A stretch of 5,330 bases of DNA, taken from positions 1-5,330 of the forward strand of contig CAJVYO010000127.1 of NCBI GenBank assembly GCA_913009515.1, given 5' to 3'. This DNA is from an uncultured Methylococcaceae bacterium (GTDB taxonomy: Bacteria > Pseudomonadota > Gammaproteobacteria > Methylococcales > Methylomonadaceae). Shown here piece after piece: positions 1 through 5,330 of this stretch (its first letter is position 1; each line of letters opens with the position of its first letter). Below the pieces are notes generated by a model. It made no database searches. It saw nothing but the letters and a program-made list of their open reading frames with translations, and was not told where the DNA came from. The translations under genes were made by a program, and so were the position numbers.

Positions 1-877
1 GTAAACCAGAAATCCCTTCAATTTTGGATTCCTTAATCAATTCCGCTATTTTTTCTAATAAACGTGCTTTATTTACCTGATAGGGTAATTCGGTAACGAT
101 AATCGCTTGGCGTGTGCCATTATTGTAATCTTCAACATGACTACGAGCACGAATATCAACCCGCCCTCTGCCTGTTGTATACGCATCATAAGCACCTGCA
201 AGGCCATTAATAATACCGGCTGTTGGAAAATCAGGGGCTTTAATAAAATTCATTAATTCCCGCGTACTTATCTCAGGATTTTCAATTAAGGCTAAACAAC
301 CACTAATCACTTCACCTAAATTATGTGGTGGAATATTCGTTGCCATGCCCACGGCAATCCCCGATGAACCATTCACTAATAAAGCAGGTACTCTAGCAGG
401 TAAAACCGTCGGCTCTGATTCTGATTCATCGTAATTAGAGGCAAAATTAACGGTTTCCTTGTCTAAATCCGCTAACATTTCGTGGGCAATTTTAGCCATA
501 CGCACTTCGGTATATCGCATTGCCGCCGGTGAATCACCATCTACCGAACCAAAGTTACCTTGACCATCTACCAACATATATCGCAATGAAAATGGCTGTG
601 CCATACGCACAATGGTATCGTAAACCGCCGTATCTCCGTGTGGATGGTATTTACCAATCACATCCCCGACAATCCTTGCTGATTTTTTATATGATTTATT
701 CCAATCATTCCCCAAAACACTCATCGCATATAATACGCGACGATGTACCGGTTTTAAGCCATCTCGTACATCAGGTAACGCACGCCCAACAATGACGCTC
801 ATTGCATAGTCAAGGTATGACTGTTGCATTTCATCTTCAATGTTAACGATCGTAATTTCTTTGGCAAATTTTGACAT
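1..877 (-). CDS. gyrA: DNA gyrase subunit A, N-terminal part (runs off the window)
   Basis: GyrA is the breakage-reunion subunit of the type II topoisomerase (A2B2 with GyrB) that introduces negative supercoils into DNA using ATP. The 292 complete codons visible here cover about a third of a usual protein of about 870 residues: the winged-helix/catalytic core and the start of the tower region. Visible motifs are SYLDYAMSVIVGRALPDVRD (20-39), the quinolone-resistance region YHPHGDTAVYD (77-87), the FGSVDGDSPAAMRYTE block (109-124) with catalytic Tyr122, and LVNGSSGIAVGMATNIPPHN further on. Residue numbering matches E. coli without gaps through Tyr122. Position 83 is Thr (codon ACG, 629-631), where E. 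coli has Ser; Asp87 is present. The ATG at 875-877 has AAGGA four bases upstream. No frameshift is seen; the truncation is caused by the window edge. The gene is separated from the upstream HDOD gene by 114 bp with a probable promoter of its own. Confidence 0.98.
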   Translation of the reverse strand, partial: MSKFAKEITIVNIEDEMQQSYLDYAMSVIVGRALPDVRDGLKPVHRRVLYAMSVLGNDWNKSYKKSARIVGDVIGKYHPHGDTAVYDTIVRMAQPFSLRYMLVDGQGNFGSVDGDSPAAMRYTEVRMAKIAHEMLADLDKETVNFASNYDESESEPTVLPARVPALLVNGSSGIAVGMATNIPPHNLGEVISGCLALIENPEISTRELMNFIKAPDFPTAGIINGLAGAYDAYTTGRGRVDIRARSHVEDYNNGTRQAIIVTELPYQVNKARLLEKIAELIKESKIEGISGL

Positions 878-880
878 GAG

Positions 881-935
881 TTCCTTGTACAGCTACATTT
901 TCTAAAAATATACCCTTCTCAGGTACATTATTATA
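881..935 (-). promoter_or_regulatory. Probable gyrA promoter -10 box and ribosome-binding site
   Basis: A perfect TATAAT lies at 930-935 on the minus strand, about 53 bp upstream of the gyrA ATG, which would place the transcript start near 923 and give a leader of about 45 nt. AAGGAA at 881-886 is a good Shine-Dalgarno sequence. No convincing TTGACA-like -35 box sits 16-18 bp upstream of the TATAAT, so the promoter call rests on the -10 box, its position in the only sizeable gap before gyrA, and the need for gyrA expression. The rest of the 878-991 gap shows no strong hairpin or T-tract, so read-through from the upstream operon is also possible. Confidence 0.5.
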
Positions 936-991
936 TTAACAAACTAACTACTAAAATAATTCAGCAGACTTGTTCCTAACCTATTCTCGAA

Positions 992-1885
992 TTAACTCGG
1001 TATTATATCAAATTCAGCCTTATAAATGTCGTTTTTAAATAGCTCAAACACGTTAAGACTCTCATCTTGAGCTTGCAGTACCATTGCCAATAAATACTTA
1101 CTTTCCACTGGTTTCAATAATGTCTTGCGTTCCTCGCTCACTTCTTGCCAAAATGCCTGTAAAGACATTGCATTATGCTCTAAATTCGCACTCAATACAG
1201 AGGATAAATACACTAATTGGGCATCAAAAAAATGATGTTCACTGGTATCCGGACTAAATTGATACGCCACCCCCTCATAAATTGAATCAGGCAAACCCCA
1301 CTGTTTTATTAATTCACCGCCAATATCCGCCCGTGTAAAGCCTAATATTTCCTCTTCAAGAATAGGCTCTACCAAAATATGCCCCTGAGCTTTAGCCATT
1401 ATTTTTAACACCATATCAGGCAACGTGTGAGCAATCACCAGCTGACCTATATTAGCTAAAAATCCCATTAAAAATACATTCTCGCCGTGAAAAACCGTAT
1501 TTTGTTTAGAAAATACTTTTGCCAACACACTACAGTACATGGTTTTTTGCCAAAATAAAGGCAATACCGTGGCATGGCTAATGGTTAATTTAAACAATGA
1601 TAACCCGAGTAATAAATGCTTCACTTCATCAACCCCTAATACCGTAATGGCACGAGAAATAGAAGTAATAGCGACTTGATGCTTATATAAAACGCTGTTA
1701 ATTAATCTTAATAAATGCTGACTTAAGGCTTTATCTTCTTCGATTAACGCCGCAATATCAGCACCGCTATAATGTGGGTGGCTCGCATAAGCAAATACTT
1801 TATGGCATATTTCAGGAAACGGAAAATCCTTGATAAATGCTTGCACTAAGGCTTCACTACTTATTGTTTCCTTTATTTCAGCCAT
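992..1885 (-). CDS. HDOD domain-containing protein (probable signalling protein)
   Basis: The product is a 297-residue soluble protein with no signal peptide or membrane segment. It fits the HDOD family (PF08668), a degenerate relative of HD phosphohydrolases found in bacterial signalling and regulatory proteins and generally lacking the metal-binding residues. Family features in order are FPFPEI (21-26), a helical segment ending in LIEEDKALSQHLLRLINS (47-64), RAITVLG (78-84), FWQKTMYCSVLAKVF (111-125), FLMGFLANIGQLV (138-150) and FTRADIGGELIKQWGLP (182-198). At the place where true HD enzymes carry HD followed by IG, this protein reads Ala144-Asn145, so hydrolase activity is unlikely. No second output domain (GGDEF, EAL, receiver) is visible. 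The ATG at 1883-1885 is preceded by AAGGA, which overlaps the stop region of the lytic transglycosylase gene; the gap is 6 bp, indicating a shared transcript. The specific role is unknown. Confidence 0.88.
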   Translation of the reverse strand: MAEIKETISSEALVQAFIKDFPFPEICHKVFAYASHPHYSGADIAALIEEDKALSQHLLRLINSVLYKHQVAITSISRAITVLGVDEVKHLLLGLSLFKLTISHATVLPLFWQKTMYCSVLAKVFSKQNTVFHGENVFLMGFLANIGQLVIAHTLPDMVLKIMAKAQGHILVEPILEEEILGFTRADIGGELIKQWGLPDSIYEGVAYQFSPDTSEHHFFDAQLVYLSSVLSANLEHNAMSLQAFWQEVSEERKTLLKPVESKYLLAMVLQAQDESLNVFELFKNDIYKAEFDIIPS

Positions 1886-1891
1886 AATTAA

Positions 1892-2470
1892 CTATCCTTG
1901 ATAAAGACGTAACACACGTTTTACATATTTTTGAGTTTCGGGAAAAGGCGGAATCTTATTATGATATTTTTTAACGGTATTTTCACCGGCATTATAAGCC
2001 GCTAACGAAAGCGATAAATTTTGCTTAAACAGCCCTAATAAATATTTTAAATAACGCGTTCCAGCTGCAACATTTTGTTGAGGATCTTTACGATTAAAGG
2101 CCCCGTATGCTTTTCCGGTTGCCGGCATTAACTGCATTAACCCCACCGCCCCTGATCTTGAAATAGCATTAGTATCATAAGCCGATTCAGCATGAATCAC
2201 TGCATGCACTAATTTTGGATCTAAACCGTTTTTATACGCAGCAGAACGAATAATAGGCGTATATTTTTTTTTATTTTTTGCTAATGATTTAAACGCATTC
2301 GCATAGCCTTTAGGACGACTACGAATAATCAATTTATAACGCTGATGACTGGGTCTATCCGTGTAATACGTTTTCCCATCCGCTCCCGTGTATTTATAAA
2401 CATCGGCATACGCCGGCGATACATTAAGCATTAATATAATGAATAAAATAACTATCAATCGCTTATACAA
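1892..2470 (-). CDS. Small secreted lytic transglycosylase (DUF4124-like plus SLT domain)
   Basis: This 192-residue protein is predicted to cleave the glycan strands of peptidoglycan between MurNAc and GlcNAc, forming 1,6-anhydroMurNAc ends in the periplasm. Residues 1-22 look like a Sec signal peptide (basic YKR, hydrophobic run, likely cleavage after AYA). A DUF4124-like segment follows (VYKYTGADGKTYYTDRP, 24-40), then a Lys-rich linker, then the SLT domain (PF01464) from about 70. The SLT domain shows the catalytic Glu95 in HAESAYDTNA, GLMQLMPAT (110-118), NVAAGTRYL (133-141) and AAYNAG (157-162). It resembles short Slt/MltC-type transglycosylase proteins, but I cannot assign a symbol. The start is TTG (2468-2470) with no close Shine-Dalgarno sequence; an in-frame TAG lies 12 codons upstream, and later starts would remove the basic N-terminus of the signal peptide, so TTG is preferred. 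It lies 22 bp after the small membrane protein gene. A run of nine A's encodes the linker lysines. Confidence 0.92.
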   Translation of the reverse strand: MYKRLIVILFIILMLNVSPAYADVYKYTGADGKTYYTDRPSHQRYKLIIRSRPKGYANAFKSLAKNKKKYTPIIRSAAYKNGLDPKLVHAVIHAESAYDTNAISRSGAVGLMQLMPATGKAYGAFNRKDPQQNVAAGTRYLKYLLGLFKQNLSLSLAAYNAGENTVKKYHNKIPPFPETQKYVKRVLRLYQG

Positions 2471-2492
2471 ATAATTAACACGTTGACTGCCC

Positions 2493-2678
2493 TTATTTCT
2501 TACCTATCAAGCCAAACACTAAAATCGCTGCGACAAGAATCCCTGACAACATCATATCTTCATTAGAACCGCCCAATAAATAAGATGTTCCACCGCCTAA
2601 TAACATGCCAATACCTGTAAAAGCCAAGCTACGCATTAAACGACAATATGCACAATCTGTATAAAATCTTCGCATCAT
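2493..2678 (-). CDS. Small two-helix membrane protein with CxxC motif, function unknown
   Basis: I do not recognise this 61-residue protein. It starts with a basic, cysteine-containing head (MMRRFYTDCAYCRLMR, 1-16, with Cys9 and Cys12 in a CxxC pattern). Two predicted hydrophobic helices follow, at about 17-36 (rich in glycine: GIGMLLGGG) and 43-59, joined by the acidic turn SNED (38-41), and the protein ends in KK. The charge pattern predicts both ends in the cytoplasm. Its ATG overlaps the hemH stop codon (ATGA, 2675-2678), and AGGTAGG at 2682-2688 is a strong ribosome-binding site inside the end of hemH, so translation is probably coupled to hemH. The CxxC could bind a metal or heme or act in redox chemistry, but nothing in the sequence decides this. 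The coupling and good ribosome-binding site make it a likely real gene rather than a chance reading frame. Confidence 0.75.
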   Translation of the reverse strand: MMRRFYTDCAYCRLMRSLAFTGIGMLLGGGTSYLLGGSNEDMMLSGILVAAILVFGLIGKK

Positions 2679-3643
2679 TTACCTACCTTTTTGGTCACTA
2701 AATCGACCATTAACGTAATTTGTTCATCAGAATCATTTAATGCCTCAATATAACGATACTCTTCACCGCCTGCTTCTAAAAATATGCCTTTATTAGTCAT
2801 ATTGATTTCTTCTAATGTTTCCAAACAATCCACCGCAAACCCAGGGCAAATAATGTCGACCGATTTAACGCCCGATTCAGGCAATGCCATTAAGGTTTCA
2901 ATACAATAAGGCTGTAACCATTTCGCACGCCCAAAACGAGATTGAAACACGATTTTCCATTGTGTAGACGGTAACTTTAATTGCTGTGCAATAAGCTCTG
3001 CCGTTTTATGACACTGATTAAAATAAGGGTCACCCCATTCGGTTAATTTCTCAGGTAAACCATGAAAAGACAACAATAATAATTCATTTTTAGGTGATTG
3101 TTTCCAAGCCTGCTTAATCGTCTGTGCAATCGCATCAATATAAAGCGGATGCTGATAATAATCACTGATAAAATCAATATTCGGAACATAACGCCACTTT
3201 TGAACGGCTTGCGTCACCGCATCAAAAACACTAGCTGTCGTCGTTGATGAATATTGTGGATACAACGGCAATACCACAAGCTGCTCATACTGCTGCTGTT
3301 TAAAATACGCCAATTGCGTCTTAATATCCGGCTGGCTATAGCTCATTGCCATTTTTACATCATAACTTTTATCTAAGTTAGCCTGTAACTTGTCAACTAA
3401 AGCCTGCGTCAACACAGTTAACGGCGACCCTTGCTCACGCCAAATTTCTGCATACGCTTTAGCAGATTTAAAGGGTCTAAACGGTAAAATAACAAAATTT
3501 AAAATCGGCCACCATATTATTCGCGGCAAATTTACCACCCGTGTATCACTCAAAAAACGCCTTAAAAAACGCCTAACGGCTGACACACTTAATTTATCAG
3601 GCGAACCTAAATTAACAATTAAAATACCGTATTTTTTAGCCAT
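2675..3643 (-). CDS. hemH: Ferrochelatase (protoheme ferro-lyase)
   Basis: HemH inserts Fe2+ into protoporphyrin IX, the last step of protoheme synthesis, at the cytoplasmic face of the inner membrane. The 322-residue length matches bacterial ferrochelatases (about 320). The N-terminus GILIVNLGSPD (6-16) is typical of the family, followed by YAEIWREQGSPL (64-75), LPLYPQYSSTTT (125-136), the active-site motif LSFHGLPEK with His194, FQSRFGRAKWLQPY (233-246) and CPGFAVDCLETLEEI (266-280) with the conserved Glu275. No key residue is missing. The ATG at 3641-3643 lies 13 bp after the folE stop. The bases just upstream (CACCCTATATT) contain no recognisable Shine-Dalgarno sequence, so translation may depend on coupling to folE. 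The 3' end overlaps the next gene by 4 bp. Confidence 0.98.
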   Translation of the reverse strand: MAKKYGILIVNLGSPDKLSVSAVRRFLRRFLSDTRVVNLPRIIWWPILNFVILPFRPFKSAKAYAEIWREQGSPLTVLTQALVDKLQANLDKSYDVKMAMSYSQPDIKTQLAYFKQQQYEQLVVLPLYPQYSSTTTASVFDAVTQAVQKWRYVPNIDFISDYYQHPLYIDAIAQTIKQAWKQSPKNELLLLSFHGLPEKLTEWGDPYFNQCHKTAELIAQQLKLPSTQWKIVFQSRFGRAKWLQPYCIETLMALPESGVKSVDIICPGFAVDCLETLEEINMTNKGIFLEAGGEEYRYIEALNDSDEQITLMVDLVTKKVGK

Positions 3644-3656
3644 AATATAGGGTGAA

Positions 3657-4202
3657 TTATCGACTAATCAAACTTAAAAATTCAGAGCGGGTATTCATTT
3701 CCTCACGGAAAATACCTTTCATAGAAGAGGTAGTCATGACTGAATTTTGTTTTTCAACGCCCCGCATCATCATACACATATGTTTCGCTTCAATCACCAC
3801 CGCAACCCCTCGGGCATTAACCGCTGTATTTACCGCATCCGCAATTTGCGTGGTTAAATTTTCTTGAATTTGTAAACGACGCGCATACATATCAACAATC
3901 CGTGCTAATTTAGATAAACCCAACACTTTACCCTGCGGCAAATAGGCAATATGACACTTGCCAACAAACGGCAATAAATGATGCTCACATAAAGAATATA
4001 GCTCAATATCTTTTACAATCACCATATCTTCGCTATCTGATTCAAAAATAGCCCCATTCAAGACTTCTTCTAAATTCTTTTCATAACCATTATTTAAAAA
4101 AGCAAAGGCTTTTGCCGCACGTTTAGGCGTATCAACCAACCCTTCACGCGTCACATCTTCACCAATTGATTCAATAATTTTACTAAAATATTCTTCCATC
4201 AT
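3657..4202 (-). CDS. folE: GTP cyclohydrolase I (type IA, zinc-dependent)
   Basis: FolE converts GTP to 7,8-dihydroneopterin triphosphate and formate, the first step of tetrahydrofolate synthesis, in the cytoplasm as a toroidal decamer. The 181-residue protein is a compact version, shorter at the N-terminus than the 222-residue E. coli enzyme. It shows REGLVDTPKRAAKAF (19-33), the zinc site Cys72 and His75 in LYSLCEHHLLPFVGKCHIAY (68-87), the third zinc ligand Cys143 with catalytic His141 in KHMCMMMRGVEKQ (140-152), GLSKLARIVDMYARRLQ (95-111) and QENLTTQIADAV (113-124). The intact Cys-His-Cys triad marks the zinc-dependent FolE rather than the FolE2 family. Two adjacent ATGs (4202 and 4199) are possible starts; a weak AGAGA precedes them. 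It is the first gene of a tight run of five. The 61-bp upstream gap holds a hairpin and a TTGACG box. Confidence 0.98.
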   Translation of the reverse strand: MMEEYFSKIIESIGEDVTREGLVDTPKRAAKAFAFLNNGYEKNLEEVLNGAIFESDSEDMVIVKDIELYSLCEHHLLPFVGKCHIAYLPQGKVLGLSKLARIVDMYARRLQIQENLTTQIADAVNTAVNARGVAVVIEAKHMCMMMRGVEKQNSVMTTSSMKGIFREEMNTRSEFLSLISR

Positions 4203-4210
4203 TTATCTCT

Positions 4211-4236
4211 AAAAATAATGTGTAAACGACACATCA
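4211..4236 (-). terminator. AT-rich hairpin with T-tract between dusA and folE (terminator or operator-like)
   Basis: On the minus strand TGATGTGT, loop CGTTT, and ACACATTA form an 8-bp stem including one G-U pair, followed directly by five T's. The inner ATGTGT/ACACAT arms (4218-4234) are a perfect inverted repeat. The layout resembles a weak, low-GC intrinsic terminator for dusA, ending only 8 bases before the folE start. The stem has only two G-C pairs, so strength is doubtful. The inverted repeat could instead be a protein-binding site, because it covers the expected -10 position of the TTGACG box at 4251-4256. Confidence 0.35.
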
Positions 4237-4250
4237 ATCATTACAAAAAC

Positions 4251-4256
4251 CGTCAA
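4251..4256 (-). promoter_or_regulatory. Possible -35 box (TTGACG) for the folE operon
   Basis: TTGACG matches the sigma-70 -35 consensus at five of six bases and lies in the only noncoding gap upstream of the five-gene run. The hexamer 17 bp downstream (TGTGTC, 4228-4233) is a poor -10 box, so this is a weak call. If used, the transcript would start inside the inverted repeat just upstream of folE. Confidence 0.25.
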
Positions 4257-4263
4257 GTATACA

Positions 4264-5232
4264 TTATAGTTGCACGAATTCTAATGCTCGTAAAACAACA
4301 TTTTCATCTGCATTCGCTTTAGGGGCATATTCACTTAAGTGTCGTCGCCATGCTCTTGCACCCGCAACACCATGAAATAACCCTAAAATATGCCGCGTCA
4401 TACTCTGCAATCTAACGCCTTCACTTAATTGCATTTGCAAATAAGGTATCAGCTCCTCAACCACCGCTATCCTTGACTTAATCTCTGTTTGCTGGGCATA
4501 CAAGCTATTATCAACAGCCGATAACATATACGGATTATGATAGGCTTCCCGCCCAATCATCACCCCATCCAGTTCCGTTAATAATTCATTTGCCTGTGCT
4601 ATCGAGCTTATACCACCATTAATAATGATATTTAAGTGTGGAAAATCTCGCTTAATTTGTTTTACTACATCATAACGTAACGGCGGCACATCTCTATTTT
4701 GCTTTGGTGATAAGCCTGACAGCCATGCTTTACGGGCATGTAAAATAAAGGTCTCACAACCTGCATCAGCAATAATATTAATGAAATTCGTTAAATCTTC
4801 ATAAGCATCTAAATCATCAATGCCAATACGTGATTTAACCGTAATCGGAATAGCCACTTTTTCTTGCATAGTCGCAATACATTCCGCCACTAATTCAGGT
4901 TCAGCCATTAAACAAGCCCCAAAACGCCCATTTTGCACGCGGTCACTAGGGCAACCTACATTCAAATTCACCTCGTTATAGCCATATTCTTCCGCCAACT
5001 GAGCACACACTGCTAAATCATGCGGCGAACTACCACCCAACTGCAATGCGATAGGCGACTCTTTATCATTAAATTCAAGGTATCGATGTTTATCACCATG
5101 CAACAACGCTCCTGTTGTCACCATCTCAGTATATAACACCGCCTGTTTTGACAGAATACGATGGAAATACCGGCAATGTTTCGTCGTCCAATCTAACATC
5201 GGGGCAACGCATAATGTTCTGTCTAACTTCAT
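4264..5232 (-). CDS. dusA: tRNA-dihydrouridine(20/20a) synthase
   Basis: DusA is an FMN-dependent, NADPH-using enzyme that reduces uridine 20/20a in the D-loop of tRNA to dihydrouridine. Numbered from the ATG at 5230-5232, the 322-residue protein shows the FMN-binding start VAPMLDWTTKHCRYF (9-23), LYTEMVTTGAL (33-43), ALQLGGS (62-68), LNVGCPSDRVQNGRFGACLM (90-109) with catalytic Cys94, TVKSRIGID (131-139), LHARKAWLSGLSPKQNR (164-180), INGGI (204-208) and DGVMIGREAY (222-231). The HARKAWLSGLSPKQNR block is characteristic of DusA rather than DusB or DusC. An upstream in-frame TTG at 5260-5262 would add ten poorly family-like residues. The ATG is chosen because AGGGA lies between the two starts and because the resulting N-terminus has the usual length before APM. 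The C-terminal helical tRNA-binding domain is complete. Confidence 0.96.
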   Translation of the reverse strand: MKLDRTLCVAPMLDWTTKHCRYFHRILSKQAVLYTEMVTTGALLHGDKHRYLEFNDKESPIALQLGGSSPHDLAVCAQLAEEYGYNEVNLNVGCPSDRVQNGRFGACLMAEPELVAECIATMQEKVAIPITVKSRIGIDDLDAYEDLTNFINIIADAGCETFILHARKAWLSGLSPKQNRDVPPLRYDVVKQIKRDFPHLNIIINGGISSIAQANELLTELDGVMIGREAYHNPYMLSAVDNSLYAQQTEIKSRIAVVEELIPYLQMQLSEGVRLQSMTRHILGLFHGVAGARAWRRHLSEYAPKANADENVVLRALEFVQL

Positions 5233-5280
5233 ATTATTTTGATGTTCTTCCCTGTTATTCAATTATTGTCACTATCACTC

Positions 5281-5307
5281 ATAATATTAAAATAAATTAT
5301 TTATCAA
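5281..5307 (-). promoter_or_regulatory. Possible dusA promoter
   Basis: In the very AT-rich stretch upstream of dusA, TTGATA (5302-5307) and TATTAT (5281-5286) resemble -35 and -10 boxes on the minus strand. Their spacing is 15 bp, shorter than the optimal 17, and AT-rich sequence produces such matches by chance. The remainder of 5233-5330 contains nothing else I can identify, and the upstream neighbour lies outside the window. Confidence 0.28.
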
Positions 5308-5330
5308 TTACATCAGAAAAATAACAATAG

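Noticed and set aside
520..795. Plus-strand open frame of 91 codons
   Set aside because: It lies wholly antisense to the conserved QRDR and catalytic region of gyrA, and its translation is low-complexity and unlike any protein family.
910..925. TACC/GGTA inverted repeat in the gyrA leader
   Set aside because: The arms are only 4 bp with a 7-base loop, which is expected by chance, and no T-tract follows.
3390..3867. Two plus-strand open frames (3390-3650 and 3652-3867)
   Set aside because: They are antisense to the start of hemH and the end of folE, whose minus-strand products are unmistakable; neither frame has a recognisable domain.
4218..4234. TyrR- or MetJ-type operator upstream of folE
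   Set aside because: The ATGTGT-N5-ACACAT repeat does not match the TGTAAA-N6-TTTACA or AGACGTCT consensus; only a generic inverted repeat can be claimed.
5115..5324. Plus-strand open frame of 69 codons at the right edge
   Set aside because: It is antisense to the 5' part of dusA and its AT-rich leader, with no family resemblance.
1..5330. CRISPR array, insertion sequence, tRNA, riboswitch, toxin-antitoxin or phage genes
   Set aside because: No repeat-spacer pattern, transposase, terminal inverted repeats, tRNA cloverleaf or accessory gene was seen; about 95% of the window is coding sequence of conserved or plausible genes.

Overview
This looks like an ordinary stretch of chromosome from an AT-rich (about 40% GC by eye, not counted) Gammaproteobacterium. 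GyrA, DusA, HemH and FolE all read as close relatives of their gammaproteobacterial counterparts. GyrA keeps E. coli residue numbering through Tyr122, and the ferrochelatase active-site His falls at position 194 as in E. coli. A low-GC sulfur- or methane-oxidising lineage (Thiotrichales or Methylococcales type) is a guess from base composition and gene style; the genus cannot be named from this window.

Every gene lies on the minus strand, so transcription runs from high to low coordinates: dusA (4264-5232), folE (3657-4202), hemH (2675-3643), a 61-residue membrane protein (2493-2678), a small secreted lytic transglycosylase (1892-2470), an HDOD-domain protein (992-1885), and the first third of gyrA (877 down to the window edge at 1). 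The five genes from folE to the HDOD gene are packed with gaps of 13, -4, 22 and 6 bp, which suggests one transcript. dusA is set off from folE by 61 bp containing a hairpin followed by five T's and a TTGACG box. gyrA is set off by 114 bp with a TATAAT box and a good ribosome-binding site, so it probably has its own promoter.

Functionally the window is housekeeping: tRNA dihydrouridine formation (DusA), the first step of folate/pterin synthesis (FolE), the last step of heme synthesis (HemH), peptidoglycan cleavage in the envelope (lytic transglycosylase), probable signalling (HDOD) and DNA supercoiling (GyrA). The products share no pathway. I found no RNA gene, mobile element, CRISPR array, attachment site, phage or defence module. 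The least explained item is the small CxxC two-helix membrane protein translationally coupled to hemH. No sign of a large undescribed system was seen.
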